The position numbers and the translations under genes are program-made. This document shows, in pieces, positions 35,425 to 47,191 of a DNA stretch of 64,000 nt. Source of the stretch: Bisporella sp. PMI_857 (lineage: Eukaryota; Ascomycota; Leotiomycetes; Helotiales; Helotiaceae); NCBI GenBank assembly GCA_021307315.1, contig JAJSPD010000101.1, positions 1 through 64,000 on the forward strand, in the 5' to 3' direction. The notes beneath the pieces are model-generated. The model was not told the DNA's origin. It ran no database searches and saw only the letters and a list, made by a program, of their open reading frames with translations. The first letter of the stretch is position 1; each line of letters opens with the position of its first letter.

Positions 35425-38315
35425 GTATGGAAAGCGAGTTAATTCTGGGCTCAGAAAGCATCATATGAGTTGCCATTCAATATGTTCGCCCCGGCCCGTC
35501 ATGAAACGTTCCTGAAAAGGCATCCATTTGTTGCTGGTGAACTTCTGGGAGAGTGGGCAGTTGATGTGCCATGACGGCCCGACTCGCTCTCCAACAAGAT
35601 TACCAGAGAGAAAAATTCTTTCTTATGTACGATGCCAGGGCTTAATCATAAGTTCCGCGCAGCACAACGGAATATAGGACGAATAGCATGAGAATCAGCG
35701 ATTGGTATGGGCTTGAAGTGAGGACGGGCAACGAAAAGCAAGCGGCGAGCATCTGGAGTCAGGAATCATAGAGCAGTCTACCTTTGATCTCTGTTTCTGT
35801 AGCCATCGCAGTGAGGTTGGATGACCGCATGACCCACTTGTGCCTAGCCCCAGCAGAGGCGACCGTGGGGAAAGGTATTACTAGAGAGGGGAGCGCACGT
35901 ACGGATTGGGTCTTGGAATAGGTGTAGACTGGGAAGGCAATTGGTTGGTATGCATAAACGGTTTTCGTCGTGTTACCGTAGGACAGAACAATCGAACCTC
36001 GGGATAACTATCCCAACCGTAATCTTCAATACCAAACTCAACTTGAGTCGTGTTGATTTATTTCCCTACACATCGGACTAGTAGACCTCTCGGAGGAAGT
36101 CAAGTTTATTTTTCTGGCCTTTGTTGGATCAAACATGATCATCTGAGTGCCTAAGAATCTGGTTTCAAGCGTTACGAGTTTCACGCGCGCCGCCATCGTT
36201 AACTCGGCGAAATCCAAACGAGTGCATCTCAGGATGCACAACACAACACAACACAACACTGGGAACGGAATTGTAGCCTTGAACCATAAGAAGAGAGCCC
36301 GCTCCAACCTGAACAATGGCTACCGTCTGCAGAGCGTGTTCTGGCGTGGAATATCTGGCTTCTCGAATGTCCTCCTGGCAATGAACGTGTCGCGGGAACT
36401 TTTCAACCCCCCCTTCTTATCAGCCCTTTCTCACATGGGGTGACCTCTTTTATGATGTACGTCTATGTTTTGATCTCAACTATTTGGAGACGCCTCTAGT
36501 TGGTGCCCTTGCTCTCTGGTTTCGTGGCGGGGCAAAGGATCCCGCCATCTCGCGCCTAAATGGAAAGCTTGCTTCTTGTGTCTATTTCGAGTGTCCTACA
36601 ACTCTGGCGATATTCTCGCACAGTATATCAAAGTTGGAACGGGAGCGGAAACAGGAACAAGCAGAGAGAGTGATGAAGAATGTATGGAAGCGTTGGACCC
36701 GCTCCCTTTGGATCTCACATTCGTCATACGATCCGGAATGCTGTTCTGCTACGGACGACGGGTTGCAAGTCGCCTGAGCAGCGGTGCGACTACCCCACCC
36801 CCTGATTGATTCTTTCAGCTAATTGAGATATTGTTAGGCTGCGCCACGCCAATACGCCTGGCGTGAAATGCGAAACTCCGTTACGATTCCTAGCCCGGTA
36901 TTCAATTTTTAGCCATGGTAACAGCACCGCAGACGCTAAAAATATCATCTCAAGGCTCTCCAACAAAGCGGCCGCGCATTAATTCTTCTAACACTCGATC
37001 TGGCCCCTCACCGACGAAGCGTGACTCGCTGTGAGATTAAAGTACACCTCTCTTTAGAACTAGAGCTAAATGTCAAGAAGCTCTACAATGGTACTTGCTT
37101 TATCACCCGTAATAACACATCCTGGGGTCGAGATGGAGGCATAAGCATGATATCTGGCCCCAGCATTGAAACGTGCCATATTATTCCCGTTCGCAGGCGG
37201 GGGGATGCTACGGATCAAGAATTGTGGTATGCAATAAATAGGGCAATTGTATGGTCACAGTCTCTCTTGCACACAGTATCTTTGATAACTGTCTTCTCGC
37301 GGTACATCCAGCTAGTTTCTCATTTGTACTTGAACCTTCCAATACTGACTTACATAGACTTCCCACCACATTCGTCTTTTTACACCAGTACGCCGCCCCC
37401 TTCTCGACCGTAACCACAAGGAAGCGTAGTTTCGCCATCACCCCCCTTCTACAACCTCGCCGCAGTGGCATTACGAAATGTCTGTGTTTGAGAACAAGTG
37501 GGAGGGGCGAAGAGGATGCCTTGCGAGCCGGTCTAGTTTCCATCCTCGGTGGGACAGAAGTGAGTACTATAGAGAGACACCAGGAGTAAATCGAGGACGA
37601 GCCGAAGCAGAACCCCGTGCGAACGATGACGCCGCAGGCATGCCTAATCGCAGTCTCGATTATGTGACAGATGAACTGTGTCCTATAATATTCGGTGGCT
37701 CGTCCGGATCGACGACATCATTCTCAGCTATGCGCCAAAAGCCCGTTTCTGCGATGACTTTCTTGTATAACTTTGAAAAGATGGGGATGTCGAAGCTGGT
37801 ATGAGATTCGTAGTGGTTGGAATTGTCATGATCGGCATCGAAGATGCTCAACCTATCGAATAGCAGGCTAACGAAATCTACCGGCTCTCACAGCGCTTGA
37901 CGCAGGCGCAAATCTTCGCAATATATTGACGATCGACAGGAAGCTGGAGAAAATGAGGATCTGGGTGACAACCTTTACAGTAATTTCGAATTTTACTATT
38001 ACTGCATTGATCGTACAGACTTGAATTGGTCCTAGTGTGGGGCCTGGCGCTTGTACTGTTAGGCAACGAATGGAACAACACATTTTAGATTTTAGGAAAA
38101 GTGGAGCGTCTGAGAAAAGTGGAGCCGAAAGTTCTTTCGCAAGCCCCAAGTTTAATGGTATTGATGCTTTAATAATCGGCCGTACGAAATAAAATAATAC
38201 CGAACGTATTGCAATATTTATAATGCCCAAAAAAATTACTCTATAGTATGCTAAATACTAATAAATTCTTAAAAGTACTAATGCTAAGCCTAATCGTGCG
38301 CATGTAGGAGGTATG
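35425..38315. other. intergenic, no gene recognised
   Basis: Plus-strand ORFs at 36484-36777 and 37478-37804 and minus-strand ORFs at 36038-36316 and 37868-38230 have no motif and no consistent exon structure. A short ACACA-type microsatellite lies near 36240-36260. Confidence 0.4.
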
Positions 38316-38641
38316 GGCGAGTGATACACGACCTCCCCCCCTTCACTACACGACCTCCCTCCCCCTTGTCTTTTCCCCCAGTTTTCTCGTGATTTTGAAA
38401 ATTGTCATGTGATTCTTTTTATAAAAAAAGCTACAATTTCAACTGATAAATAAATCATAAATCATAAATCATAAATCATAAATCATAAATCTATGGTTAA
38501 GGTTAGTGGTTAGGGTTAGGGTTAGTTTCGGGGGGTTTGGGGGTGTCTGACCCCCCATATTAGTATATATGTTAACAAAAAGTTGAAGTTGAAGTTGGAA
38601 GTTGAAGAAAGACAAGGGGGGGAGGTCGTGTATCACTCGCC
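38316..38641. mobile_element. MITE-like element with perfect 26-bp TIRs holding heptamer and telomere-type repeats
   Basis: The 26 bp at 38316-38341 (start GGCGAGTGATACACGACC) are exactly mirrored at 38616-38641. A second, slightly different copy of the ACACGACCTCC part follows the left end (38347-38368). The 326-bp element has no ORF. It contains six perfect copies of ATAAATC (38450-38491), then a GGTTAG/TTAGGG run (38494-38525), and a TTGAAG repeat near 38582-38607. Flanks are GGTAT on the left and TACCA on the right, with no clear target duplication. Confidence 0.72.
38494..38525 (+). repeat. interstitial telomere-type repeat
   Basis: GGTTAAGGTTAGTGGTTAGG continues as GGTTAG units: two perfect TTAGGG copies and flanking degenerate ones, the telomere repeat of most filamentous ascomycetes. 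It lies inside the 38316-38641 element, so it need not mark a true chromosome end. Confidence 0.8.
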
Positions 38642-39131
38642 TACCATACCGTGCAGAATCATGTACCCCGCTACAGTACTAACATGTAACCAAAGCGAGA
38701 CTTAGATAACGCACTACGGTGACCATTTGAACCACAACGCACAAACATGTTTAAGAAAATCATTCACGGGGCTTCGGAGCGTTGCGAGTCCCGCTTTATG
38801 AGGGCTCTGTCGGTCTATTAGTAAGGATGGCAATCCTAACGGGAGCTGGAAGAATACCAAAGACCCAGAAGCATTGAAATAACTGCGCCGATATTCTCCG
38901 CCCGTTGCTGTTGGGTCACTCAGGTGTAAGTGTTGATGCTGAGGTCTGAGAAAAATCGTTGCGTCAAATGAAGTTCCAGATGACTGCTTGGCAGAAATAG
39001 TCTGGCGCTTCCAGCTTTCTAGCACTTAAGCGCTGGCGCTAAATTTTGGGGGGGGTGAGAATTTTACCATGCAAACATTAAATAGCCCTGGGTCATCTTC
39101 AAAATTTTGAAGCCTATCTACGATATACACA

Positions 39132-41143
39132 ATGGGAAAACGAAAGGCTGAGACTCATTTGAATGACTGTAATGGTCGAGGAAATCTTAAGCGCGCAAAA
39201 ACAGGTATGATTCGATTACGTCTCCCTCGATCTTCGATATCTGACAATAGCAAGCCCTCTCGGACGAGGAAACACAAGAGTGCTTTAGAAGGGGTCTCTT
39301 TGACCCAAAAGTTTTGAAGGAATATACTACAAGCTATGTGGGTTCTGAGTCTTGCAAGCATAGCGTTATCCATGCATTGGTCAATGACACTCTCCTCCGT
39401 TCGGTTCGGGAAGAAATCAATGAAAATGTCCACTTTAGTCCAAGAGAAACCGATATGTGTAAATATCAGTCTGGGGATTTGGCTAACCTCGATGGCTTAG
39501 AGGATGCAGCCTTGGAGAAACTACCCTCTCTGCTAAAGTTAAGGGACGCTCTCTATTCAGAGTCTTTCAGACAGTATGTGGCAACAGTTACAGGATCTGG
39601 CGACCTGAGTGGTCGGAAAACAGATATGGCTATCAATGCTTATACTCCAGGCTGTCACTTTTTATGCCACGGTGATGTGATTGGCAGTAGGAAGGTCAGC
39701 TATATACTATATCTTACGGATCCAGATATCCCGTGGAAAGAGGAATGGGGTGGGGCTTTGAGATTATACCCTACACGAACATACGAAGACGATAATGGAG
39801 AGAAGACGGTAACTCCAAGCCCGGATTTTACAAAGGTTATTCCGCCCGCATGGAATCAGCTGAGCTTCTTTGCCGTGCAACCTGGAGAGAGTTTTCACGA
39901 TGTCGAAGAAGTGTATTGTGCCAGGACAAAAGAGCAATTGCAAAAAGAAGGAGGCAGGATAAGAATGGCTATCATCGGTTGGTACCATATTCCACAAATT
40001 GGAGAGCCTGGTTATATGAAGGGAGCCGAAGAGAAATGGGGCCACAATAGTAGCTTGATGCAACTGCAAGGCAATCCCGATAAATACGACTTTCCTCAAC
40101 AACAACCGATTACAGTCGACGCGAAGTCGAAGCCCCTTGAAGAGAAAGAACTAGAAGAAACAGATTTTGACTTCTTGCTCAAATACATGGCTCCTACATA
40201 TCTTACTCCGGATACTCTGGAGCAAGTTTCGGAGAGCTTTCTTAAGTTGTCCAGTGTCACATTAGATGGTCTTCTATCGGCGAAATTTGCGGAAAGGGTG
40301 AAAAATTATATACAGTCACAAGAAGTATCACCCACGTCAGCCATCGCTACAGGTTCAAAGGGCTCGTGGAGTATTGCAAAGCCGCCCCACAAGCAACGCT
40401 TTCTTTATCAGCAACCAGCATCTGCCGCCCCTGGCAATACCAAAGAAAGCATTACGCACCTTGATCCGATCACAGAACTTCTCGATGTCTTCCTTCCAAG
40501 TAGACAATTCAGACAGTGGCTCGAAATCGCGACTGAGTGTGAGGTAGAGAATTTCGATATCTTAGCACGGAGGTTTCGAAGAGGTCAGGACTACGCTCTT
40601 GCTACGAGCTATGAAGGCAAGCCAAGACTTGAGATCAGTCTTGGCCTTACTCCCACTCCAGGATGGGGTGACGAGGAAGAGGACGTTGAACCAACGGGGG
40701 AGGAAGTTATCAAGGGAAATAATAAGGGAGCCAATGACAGGAAGAAGGTCAACGGCAAGGGGGGTATTGGGGTTAGGCCCGAAGAAGATGACATTGGTGG
40801 TCATGAAGTGTATATGGCTGGTGATGATGATGTGGCCATTGGAGGTGCCGCCGTATACAAGGCCTCACCAGATGCTGATGATGACAATGTTTTATTCACA
40901 ATGCCTCCCTCGTGGAACAAGATGAGTATTGTCTTGAGAGATAGCGGGGTGCTCAAATTCGTGAAATATGTTAGCAAAAATGCAAAAGGCGATCGATGGG
41001 ACATCAGTGGCTCTTTCGGGGTTAAAGAAACAGACGACAATGAAGGTGAGGAGCAAGAGGAATCGCAAGAAATTTCTTTGGAGGATAGCGAGGAAGAAGT
41101 TTTCAATGGGTTTCTTAGTTCTGAGGATAGCGATTCAGACTAA
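39132..41143 (+). CDS. ofd1: Ofd1/Tpa1-type prolyl dihydroxylase (2-oxoglutarate/Fe(II) oxygenase)
   Basis: Exon 1 (39132-39204) starts MGKRKAETHL. A 50-nt intron (donor GTATGA, acceptor CAAG, 39205-39254) joins in frame to exon 2 (39255-41143), giving 653 residues. The N-terminal catalytic domain shows CHFLCHGDVIGSRKVSYILY, with Fe(II) ligands His163 and Asp165. The distal His239 is in GESFHDVEEV, and a 2-oxoglutarate-binding Arg is in GGRIRMAIIGWYHIP. The second half carries the related non-catalytic domain with acidic insertions (GDEEEDVEPTGEE) and an acidic C-terminus ending SSEDSDSD. The family hydroxylates a proline of ribosomal protein uS12. In fission yeast Ofd1 also controls oxygen-dependent degradation of the SREBP Sre1; in budding yeast Tpa1 affects translation termination. 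The gene looks intact, the clearest functional gene of the window. Confidence 0.95.
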
Positions 41144-41453
41144 AAACCGAAAGATCCATTTCGCACCCGTATATTTATGGCTTAGAACTGTAGATAATAT
41201 CATCATCCATAACGATCCTACCGTCGTGATACCTTAGCATACCACCCATAGGCGCTCTAGTGGAGAAGTCCACTTCCTGGCATTTCTCGACCTGCTCCCC
41301 ATCTGTTCCTTCTACATGCTGACATACCACAAGCTCTACCGTACCTGACCCGGAGTATATTTATTTCCATTAGGCGGATAATTGAATATAAGTAAGAATA
41401 AGGCTGTAATAACCGCCCCTAGGGAGGAAGGCATGAATTGCTAAGTACTCCTT

Positions 41454-41882
41454 ATGTGTGCACACTTTGGAGACAAGGACGGCGTTAATGGCGTCCTCCA
41501 GGACAAGAACAACAAAATACCTATAACTGTTGATGAAGCGTACAGGATTGCGGCAAGAGGAGGGAAAGCCGACTTAGTCGAAGTACTTCAATCCAGAGCA
41601 TGCAAATGGGACGACCCGTTACGTCTGGCTGTAGAGAATGAGCATCTCGACTTTGTTCGGAGGGTGTGCCAGAATCTTGAAGGAAAGAATCAAGCGTGGG
41701 CTCTTTCCCAGGCGATCCGTGATGCGGCAACATTCGGGAAGCCCACCATTCTTTTGTCGATACTTGATTTGTGTTCAATTCCTTTTATGGCGGTTTATTC
41801 TGCGCTCGAGGATACGGAGCAAAGACAGGCAGGCTACACAAATGTTGTCTCGATTCTAAAAAAGGCTACACGCGCTTTATAA
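41454..41882 (+). CDS. ankyrin-like small protein, 142 aa
   Basis: A single ATG-to-TAA frame of 143 codons. The text VDEAYRIAARGGKADLVEVL and DDPLRLAVENEHLDFVRRVC has the helix-turn-helix spacing of two degenerate ankyrin repeats, with a third helical pair around SQAIRDAATFGKPTILLSIL. Canonical TPLHxAA motifs are missing, so the fold is inferred. It lies 310 bp downstream of the Ofd1 gene on the same strand. It could be a free-standing protein or the 3' piece of a larger ankyrin gene. Confidence 0.5.
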   Translation: MCAHFGDKDGVNGVLQDKNNKIPITVDEAYRIAARGGKADLVEVLQSRACKWDDPLRLAVENEHLDFVRRVCQNLEGKNQAWALSQAIRDAATFGKPTILLSILDLCSIPFMAVYSALEDTEQRQAGYTNVVSILKKATRAL

Positions 41883-42613
41883 CGCTTCACATTGGTAGTC
41901 GAGGAGATGGTTCTACTGGGGAGAGTGATAAGGTTGGTTGTTCTTCAGAGCGGCTTCATTAGTCTTCGAAACTGCTTGATTCATTCACGGCTCTAGTCTC
42001 TAATACAGTGGCTTGTCCAGTGCACTATTATCGTACCTCAGCTAATGAGTGATATCCTTCCTGTACGTAATCTGACTTGTCTCGGCAATTAACATCGAAG
42101 CCGTAATCGCTTCTTACTGTACAATGTGAGTTAATAACCTGATAAGGAATGAAAACAGCGCTTACGATATCCTAAGGACAAAATGTCAGTTTATATGCTC
42201 ACCTTTTTACATTGGTAGAGGTTGCCCTATTCTACTGACCTTAAGTGACCTGCGACCATTGGAAGTTGCTACCAGTGCGGTATTGTACGGAACTATTTTC
42301 CCGCTCCACAATGATAGTGTAACGAATAGAGGGCAGCAGGAGGGATTTCAATATAGCAAGAGATGACACGTGACTAAGAATGTGGTTGTAATAGTAATGT
42401 ATTGCTATTGAAAGTATGCTATCGAGTCTAGGGAGGAAAACTCAAGCTTGCCCTTCTCCAGAGAGCTCTAGCTTTTCCTTATATCCTTGATTTACGGAAC
42501 CACCGAGCTCTAGAGTTCGGTATCCCCGAAAGTATCCTATCAGTCGGAGCCCACGATAGTCTAGTCCATACGTTCCTATAGTGGCTGTAGGCCTTTGGCT
42601 GGCTGTCGGCGTT
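41883..42613. other. intergenic, no gene recognised
   Basis: No coding signal was found. A CACGTGACT motif lies near 42366. The right part may belong to the LTR-like repeat that ends at 42926, but its start could not be fixed. Confidence 0.35.
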
Positions 42614-42677
42614 CTGGGCTGTTACAGTAGCCGTCCCTAACCGGCCTGGGCTATTACAGTAACCGTCCTTAACCGAC
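42614..42677. repeat. tandem duplication of a 32-bp unit
   Basis: Units 42614-42645 and 42646-42677 start CTGGGCTGTTACAGTAGCCG and CTGGGCTATTACAGTAACCG. They differ at four sites, all transitions (three G/A, one C/T). A partial third copy (GACTGTTACTGT) follows. Confidence 0.85.
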
Positions 42678-42762
42678 CCTGACTGTTACTGTTTGTATCA
42701 CTCTCTGTGATACTTCTTCGTATTGATGACTTGCAATTGCTTAAGTCGGTTATCCACGGGGC

Positions 42763-42926
42763 ACGTAGCACCGCGATCTCAGCGCAGTGCTATATATGCT
42801 CGTTGCAGGTGGTTGACTTGTTTTTGATTGTTCTAAGTTCTATCCTACGAGTGAGAACTTAAATACACTCAGGTGGTGGCCTGCGCGTCGTGAGACACCC
42901 ACATGACTTATGACTTTATACTAACA
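42763..42926 (+). repeat. LTR-like repeat, inverted partner of 16563-16719
   Basis: It matches the reverse complement of 16563-16719 over about 160 bp, with a TATATA box and the end TATACTAACA. Beyond 42763 the two copies diverge. A longer LTR may extend to the left, but no TGTTxx start was identified. No retrotransposon coding sequence adjoins it. Confidence 0.6.
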
Positions 42927-44621
42927 GTTACAGATAGCCATAGCGCCGATTTCTACCCGCTTTCTTAATCCGTCGATATTAGCCATCCTCCGCTTGTAGT
43001 TAGGTAGCCTAGCATACTTCGGAAATTTGTATGCCGCTAGTCAATACTACGCCTCCATAACCAGCACTACTGCCTACGTGGCCCGTTTGCTATTAAGAAA
43101 GACTAAAAAGGGCTTGACAGCTCTCATTTATTCTATTCTGCTGTAGCCTATCTGTCCTTTGTCTTTCAATCCCAAGTGCAAGGCAGTTTACCCAGAAAAA
43201 TATTGTTCTATAAACCTGACCTGTGATTTAGTAACTCACCGCCAACATAATACATAACGAAAAGCTTCTATCGCTCTTCCTCCATCTACCAAGCCTGCGC
43301 TAGCGTTAGTAAGCGGCCAATGCTTGCAGATTCTCCTAGCCGGAGGACAAACTTCTCTACTTATCAATCACCCGTCTGGTCCTCTACTTCCATAGCCATT
43401 GCCATATGTGACTTCGCCCATCATTTCAGCTTCACCAGAAAAAACAGGGTCCCAGTCTATCAAAATTTTATATGGCTTCAAATCATCTGGCTTTTTACCG
43501 CTTTGACCTGCCTTACTCACGGATACCTAATTGGAGAGGTAGCTTGCAAAAGACGAAATTAGCGGTTGCCTTCATATTCACTATCCTATACAATATCGCT
43601 ATCCCTATTATAACTGTCCAAAGCATTATTATAAACGATAACAAGGATACCTGGGGTATTTCCTACCGCAACGGGAAACGGGGCGAGCTCAGAAGTACGA
43701 TAGAATGATAAACTGCAAGTAGGACATCCTGAACTAAATTTTAAGGTTGGTTACTAACAATGGTAGGCGTAACTCATCTGGTGAAATCATAGTTAAGTCT
43801 ATTGGCTTTGTTCTATTTGGCTATACCAGAATATTACTTGTGATAGTTCTTGGGCAGACTAGATCGACAACGTTAGACTATTCGATAAGAACGTGACTGT
43901 GATGGCTTATACTGACTTTACGTAGAGGAGAAGAAGCTTTCGTGTCTTCGACGCACTAAGGCGGGCATGGAGTGTGAATGCTACTCATTAAATGCATCAT
44001 CAGTAGCTCCTGTCAGCGGTCTTGACAAGCAAGAAGAACTATATTTCCAGAATTTCATCAACAACGCAACATTATTTTTTGGTTCATGGAGCAAATATAA
44101 GATTCAGACATTCATGCATACCATGCTCCAGGAATCGATAACTAATTCATGTGTGCGTCATACTACTGTAGCGACAGGAGCAACGATGTAGAGCTTTAAC
44201 CTGAGCTGTAAATGGGCATACATGCTTAAATTCACCAGCATTCGGGATGATCGCGTCGATATCTTTGAATGCAGAAAGGAGAGACTTCTTGGAGTAGTCG
44301 GTTCGGTGGACTTGCGAGTTAAGACTGAGTGGAGACGATGTGTGATCCTATGCAGCTTTATATTCCGCGCACTCGTCGCTTTGCCTCCAATGACAATGAC
44401 AAGATGCGCATAGAAAATAAATCAAGTGAGGAAGATTAGAGCTTGTTTCAAGGACGCAAAAGTCTGACTGCAAAACCCGCTGCTTGTTGGAAGGATGAAC
44501 TGGAGCGTTTTCTGACTCTTTTATGACTGGATTGAAGACGCTGTTTGTTGACCTTCTCCACTATGCATTGCTCAATTCTGGAAGTCCGAAATCCATTTCT
44601 TGATCCAACCACAGACGTCTA
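42927..44621. other. intergenic, no gene recognised
   Basis: Short ORFs only (for example 43472-43708 and 43967-44191, both plus), with no motif. The base composition is unremarkable. Confidence 0.4.
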
Positions 44622-45196
44622 CTATAAGCCATCTCGCGACCTTCTCACACTTCCCTTGAGAGAAGCTTGTCTCCTTGATCTGGTCATTAGATGCGAGATA
44701 ATGCAGGATTCGGCCTTTGGAACGTCAGTTGCGGAGCTTGTGAATGGGTACTTCATCTCGCCTAAGAGCTCGGGAGCAGCTTTGGTCTTTTCGGCTAGTA
44801 TAGCTATACTTAGGAGCTCTTTGCTCGCATTGATAGCATCGAATAGTCCGAGATCGCATCTAATGCATGCTATCGCAATTTGAGCTTGCTTCATGTTTGG
44901 TCAATTAGTCTTTGACGTACAGCAAATTGGATTTGTCTGGACACTCACCAGTGAACCGAAATGGAAGAGGGTGTCATTTGGAGTCTCAATAGAATATGCA
45001 GTCTACGCAAAGAGTATATCAGCTCTTTGCGACTTGCTTCATTTGCACTCTTGGCCAGGTTCTGGACGTGCGCAACGAAGGCTTCCCAGTGTGGCCAATA
45101 CTTTATCAGTTTTATCAGTTCAGCCCAGTTTGAGGTTTCACAGTGCGACAACTGTGTCCGCGACATATCTTCGAACCATCTTGGAAATTTCACCAT
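44622..45196 (-). CDS. possible two-part unknown gene, splice not resolved
   Basis: Two ATG-started minus frames follow each other. The frame 45196-44945 (MVKFPRWFEDMSRTQLSHCE, LIKLIKYWPHWEAFVAHVQN) runs into a good donor GTGAGT at 44944. The frame 44894-44622 (LGLFDAINASKELLSIAILA) follows a GACTAAT branch-like site. No acceptor I tried keeps the phase without a stop, so this may be a decayed gene or two unrelated frames. The helical, coding-like text is the only reason to list it. No family was recognised. Confidence 0.25.
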
Positions 45197-45340
45197 GCGC
45201 GCGCACGACGCGACCGACGCGTTGGATCGCGTAGGTCTTGACTGGGTACTGTCACTTTGATCAGATAAGCATAAGCTCTCAATCGCACCTTCTCAGTTCG
45301 TGTTCTGGTTGAGAAGTGCGAAATATGTCTCATGCTGGTC

Positions 45341-45964
45341 TTAGCCATATATAAGCTTCATCAGCTCTGCTCTGGCATGATGTATCTCTGACTGGGTAGC
45401 TCCAGTGCCCGTTTCAAAGTCCATCTGTATTTTTCTTCCACCCTCTTGAGGCGGCCAAAGCCTCCGTTTTCTGTTTGGAGATAACATACCGAGGACCTTT
45501 CGAGAAGGTAAGAATCCTGCTCGCTCAAAGTCTATCCAAGCAACTCTTGATTCACCTGGATACACAAGTATGTTCCTTGCCGCAGGATCCTTCTGCAATA
45601 TCCCGAGCTCATGTATAGCCTGTAGGCCTTGAATCGCTTGCTCTATGACACCCTTAGAGATAGGTGATTGTATCTGATATCCCGCAAAACTGAGGAACAT
45701 CATCCGGACGATACCCACGGCTCCGGCATAGTATAATGGTCCTGGAACTGTCGTCTCTCCCAGATGAACCGGAATATATTTTCCTTGAATGGGTTGGAGA
45801 TGCTGGTACACTATAGATTCATGTCTCAAATCTTCCGCACACTCAACTCCGGTGCCTTTCGCGACAAATGTATAATGGTATCGAGGCATTTGAATCTTAA
45901 ATAATGCCCCCCTAGCTCCATGGACATTCATTTCCTGGCAACAGTCAAGCTGATCCTCCAACAT
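45341..45964 (-). pseudogene. fungal kinase-like (phosphotransferase fold) domain, 5' part lost
   Basis: The frame reads MLEDQLDCCQEMNVHGARGA, then a likely ATP-site Lys in YTFVAKGTG and an alpha-C-like Glu in DLRHESIVYQHL. A catalytic loop follows in ELGILQKDPAARNILV, with the metal-binding Asp in AWIDFERA. This pattern occurs in fungal kinase-like proteins usually annotated as protein kinase-like or aminoglycoside phosphotransferase-like. The frame stays open upstream of ATG 45964 to about 46030 (KHGADSHKLNKSTFIGAIRK), which also fits the family. It then overlaps the end of a truncated hAT transposase in another frame, so the 5' part seems to have been replaced by the transposon. Whether the 207-residue ORF is expressed is unknown. 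Confidence 0.6.
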
Positions 45965-45978
45965 TTTACGGATGGCTC

Positions 45979-47191
45979 CTATGAAGGTTGATTTGTTGAG
46001 TTTGTGCGAGTCTGCCCCATGTTTCCTGACTGTTTTCGTTGTGCGGTACGTCCAATGTGAGTAACAAAGTTATGAAGCTTGCCAAGTGGTCCGAGCCTCC
46101 TCCACTGGTCCATTTCATCCTGAGTTGTCTCAAGAGCTTCGGCTTGGTTAACAAATAGGAAAGACTGTGCCGATAGGTTGATAATATGGCCGATACATCG
46201 GATTCGATGGTGCTTTGCGTTATAATCAATATTCCAGGAGTCATATGCGCCTAGATGAAATTAGGACAAATATCAAGGTAATCGGGTATTACTCACGATC
46301 CTCAAATTCTCGCATCATGGTATCATTATTTGTCGCATTGTCCATCTGTATGTATCCTAACTTACTACTAATTCCCCAGTCCGCTACCACCTCTTGTAGA
46401 TATTTAGCAAGGTTCTCTCCGGAGTGCTCCCCCTCCATCTCAACAAGTGCTAGGGTAGCACTCTCAAGTTGGCCATCCTGAGCGATATAATGGCTAACAA
46501 GTCCCAGGATTGGTAAGCTATTTGGCGATGTCCAGAGGTCACAGCTAATGTGGATATCGGTCAGAGCACTATGCAGCCTCGACTTCATCTGTTCCTTCAT
46601 AGAGCTAAACTGGCGCAGAACCCATTGAGTGATTGTTGTATGAGAAGTAGGAAGCCAGGTATCAATATCATCGTTGATATAGTTGAGGAGGTCCCGAAAC
46701 TCAGGGCATTCGACCAGACGAAGTGGGAGGTGGCAGGCGGTAAGGAACTTAATATATAAGACCTCAAGGTGGTTGCCATCAAGTGAGTTGCCATCACTAT
46801 TAGTCGTATTAAGCTTTCGGCGCTTAAAGGACTGATCCTGAGAGAGCTCAAGAGCATGCTCAATTGACTGCTGCCGCTTTGCCGAAATATTCTCCCGAGA
46901 AGACTTCTCAGACTTGGTATGCTTCTCAAAGAAGTGCCTCTGAATCACTCGAGTACCCCCGTTTGTACTATAAGCTTTCGAGCAATATTTACAACGCCAC
47001 TCTTCTTTTCCCTTATAAAAATTTCGGTATTCCGGATCAGGATCTGGCATATGCTTATAAACCCAGCTAGTTCGAAGCCTTTTATATCCTGAGGAATAGC
47101 TAGTTAAACTAGGTGGAGAGGAAGGGGGTGGAGAGGAAGAAATATCAAGATATTCAAGGTCAGATGATGATATCATTGATGCTTGAGACAT
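45979..47191 (-). pseudogene. hAT transposase, N-terminal half only
   Basis: From ATG 47191 (MSQASMISSSDLEYLDIS) the protein has a BED-type zinc finger (WRCKYCSKAYSTNGGTRVIQ then RHFFEKH). It continues with the RNase H-like core CDLWTSPNSLPILGLVSHYI, EGEHSGENLAKYLQEVV and IQMDNATNNDTMM, which supply the first two catalytic Asp positions. A 46-nt intron (46251-46296, GTGAGT/CATCTAG) leads in frame to AYDSWNIDYN, HHRIRCIGHIINLSAQSFLF and LGPLGKLHNFVTHIGRTAQR. After that, homology ends and the frame runs into kinase-like sequence and a stop at 45979. The catalytic Glu region and C-terminal dimerisation domain are absent, so it is inactive. Confidence 0.85.

Noticed and set aside
38494..38525. 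True chromosome end or fusion point suggested by the TTAGGG run
   Set aside because: Only two perfect units occur and they lie inside an inverted-repeat element with sequence continuing on both sides.
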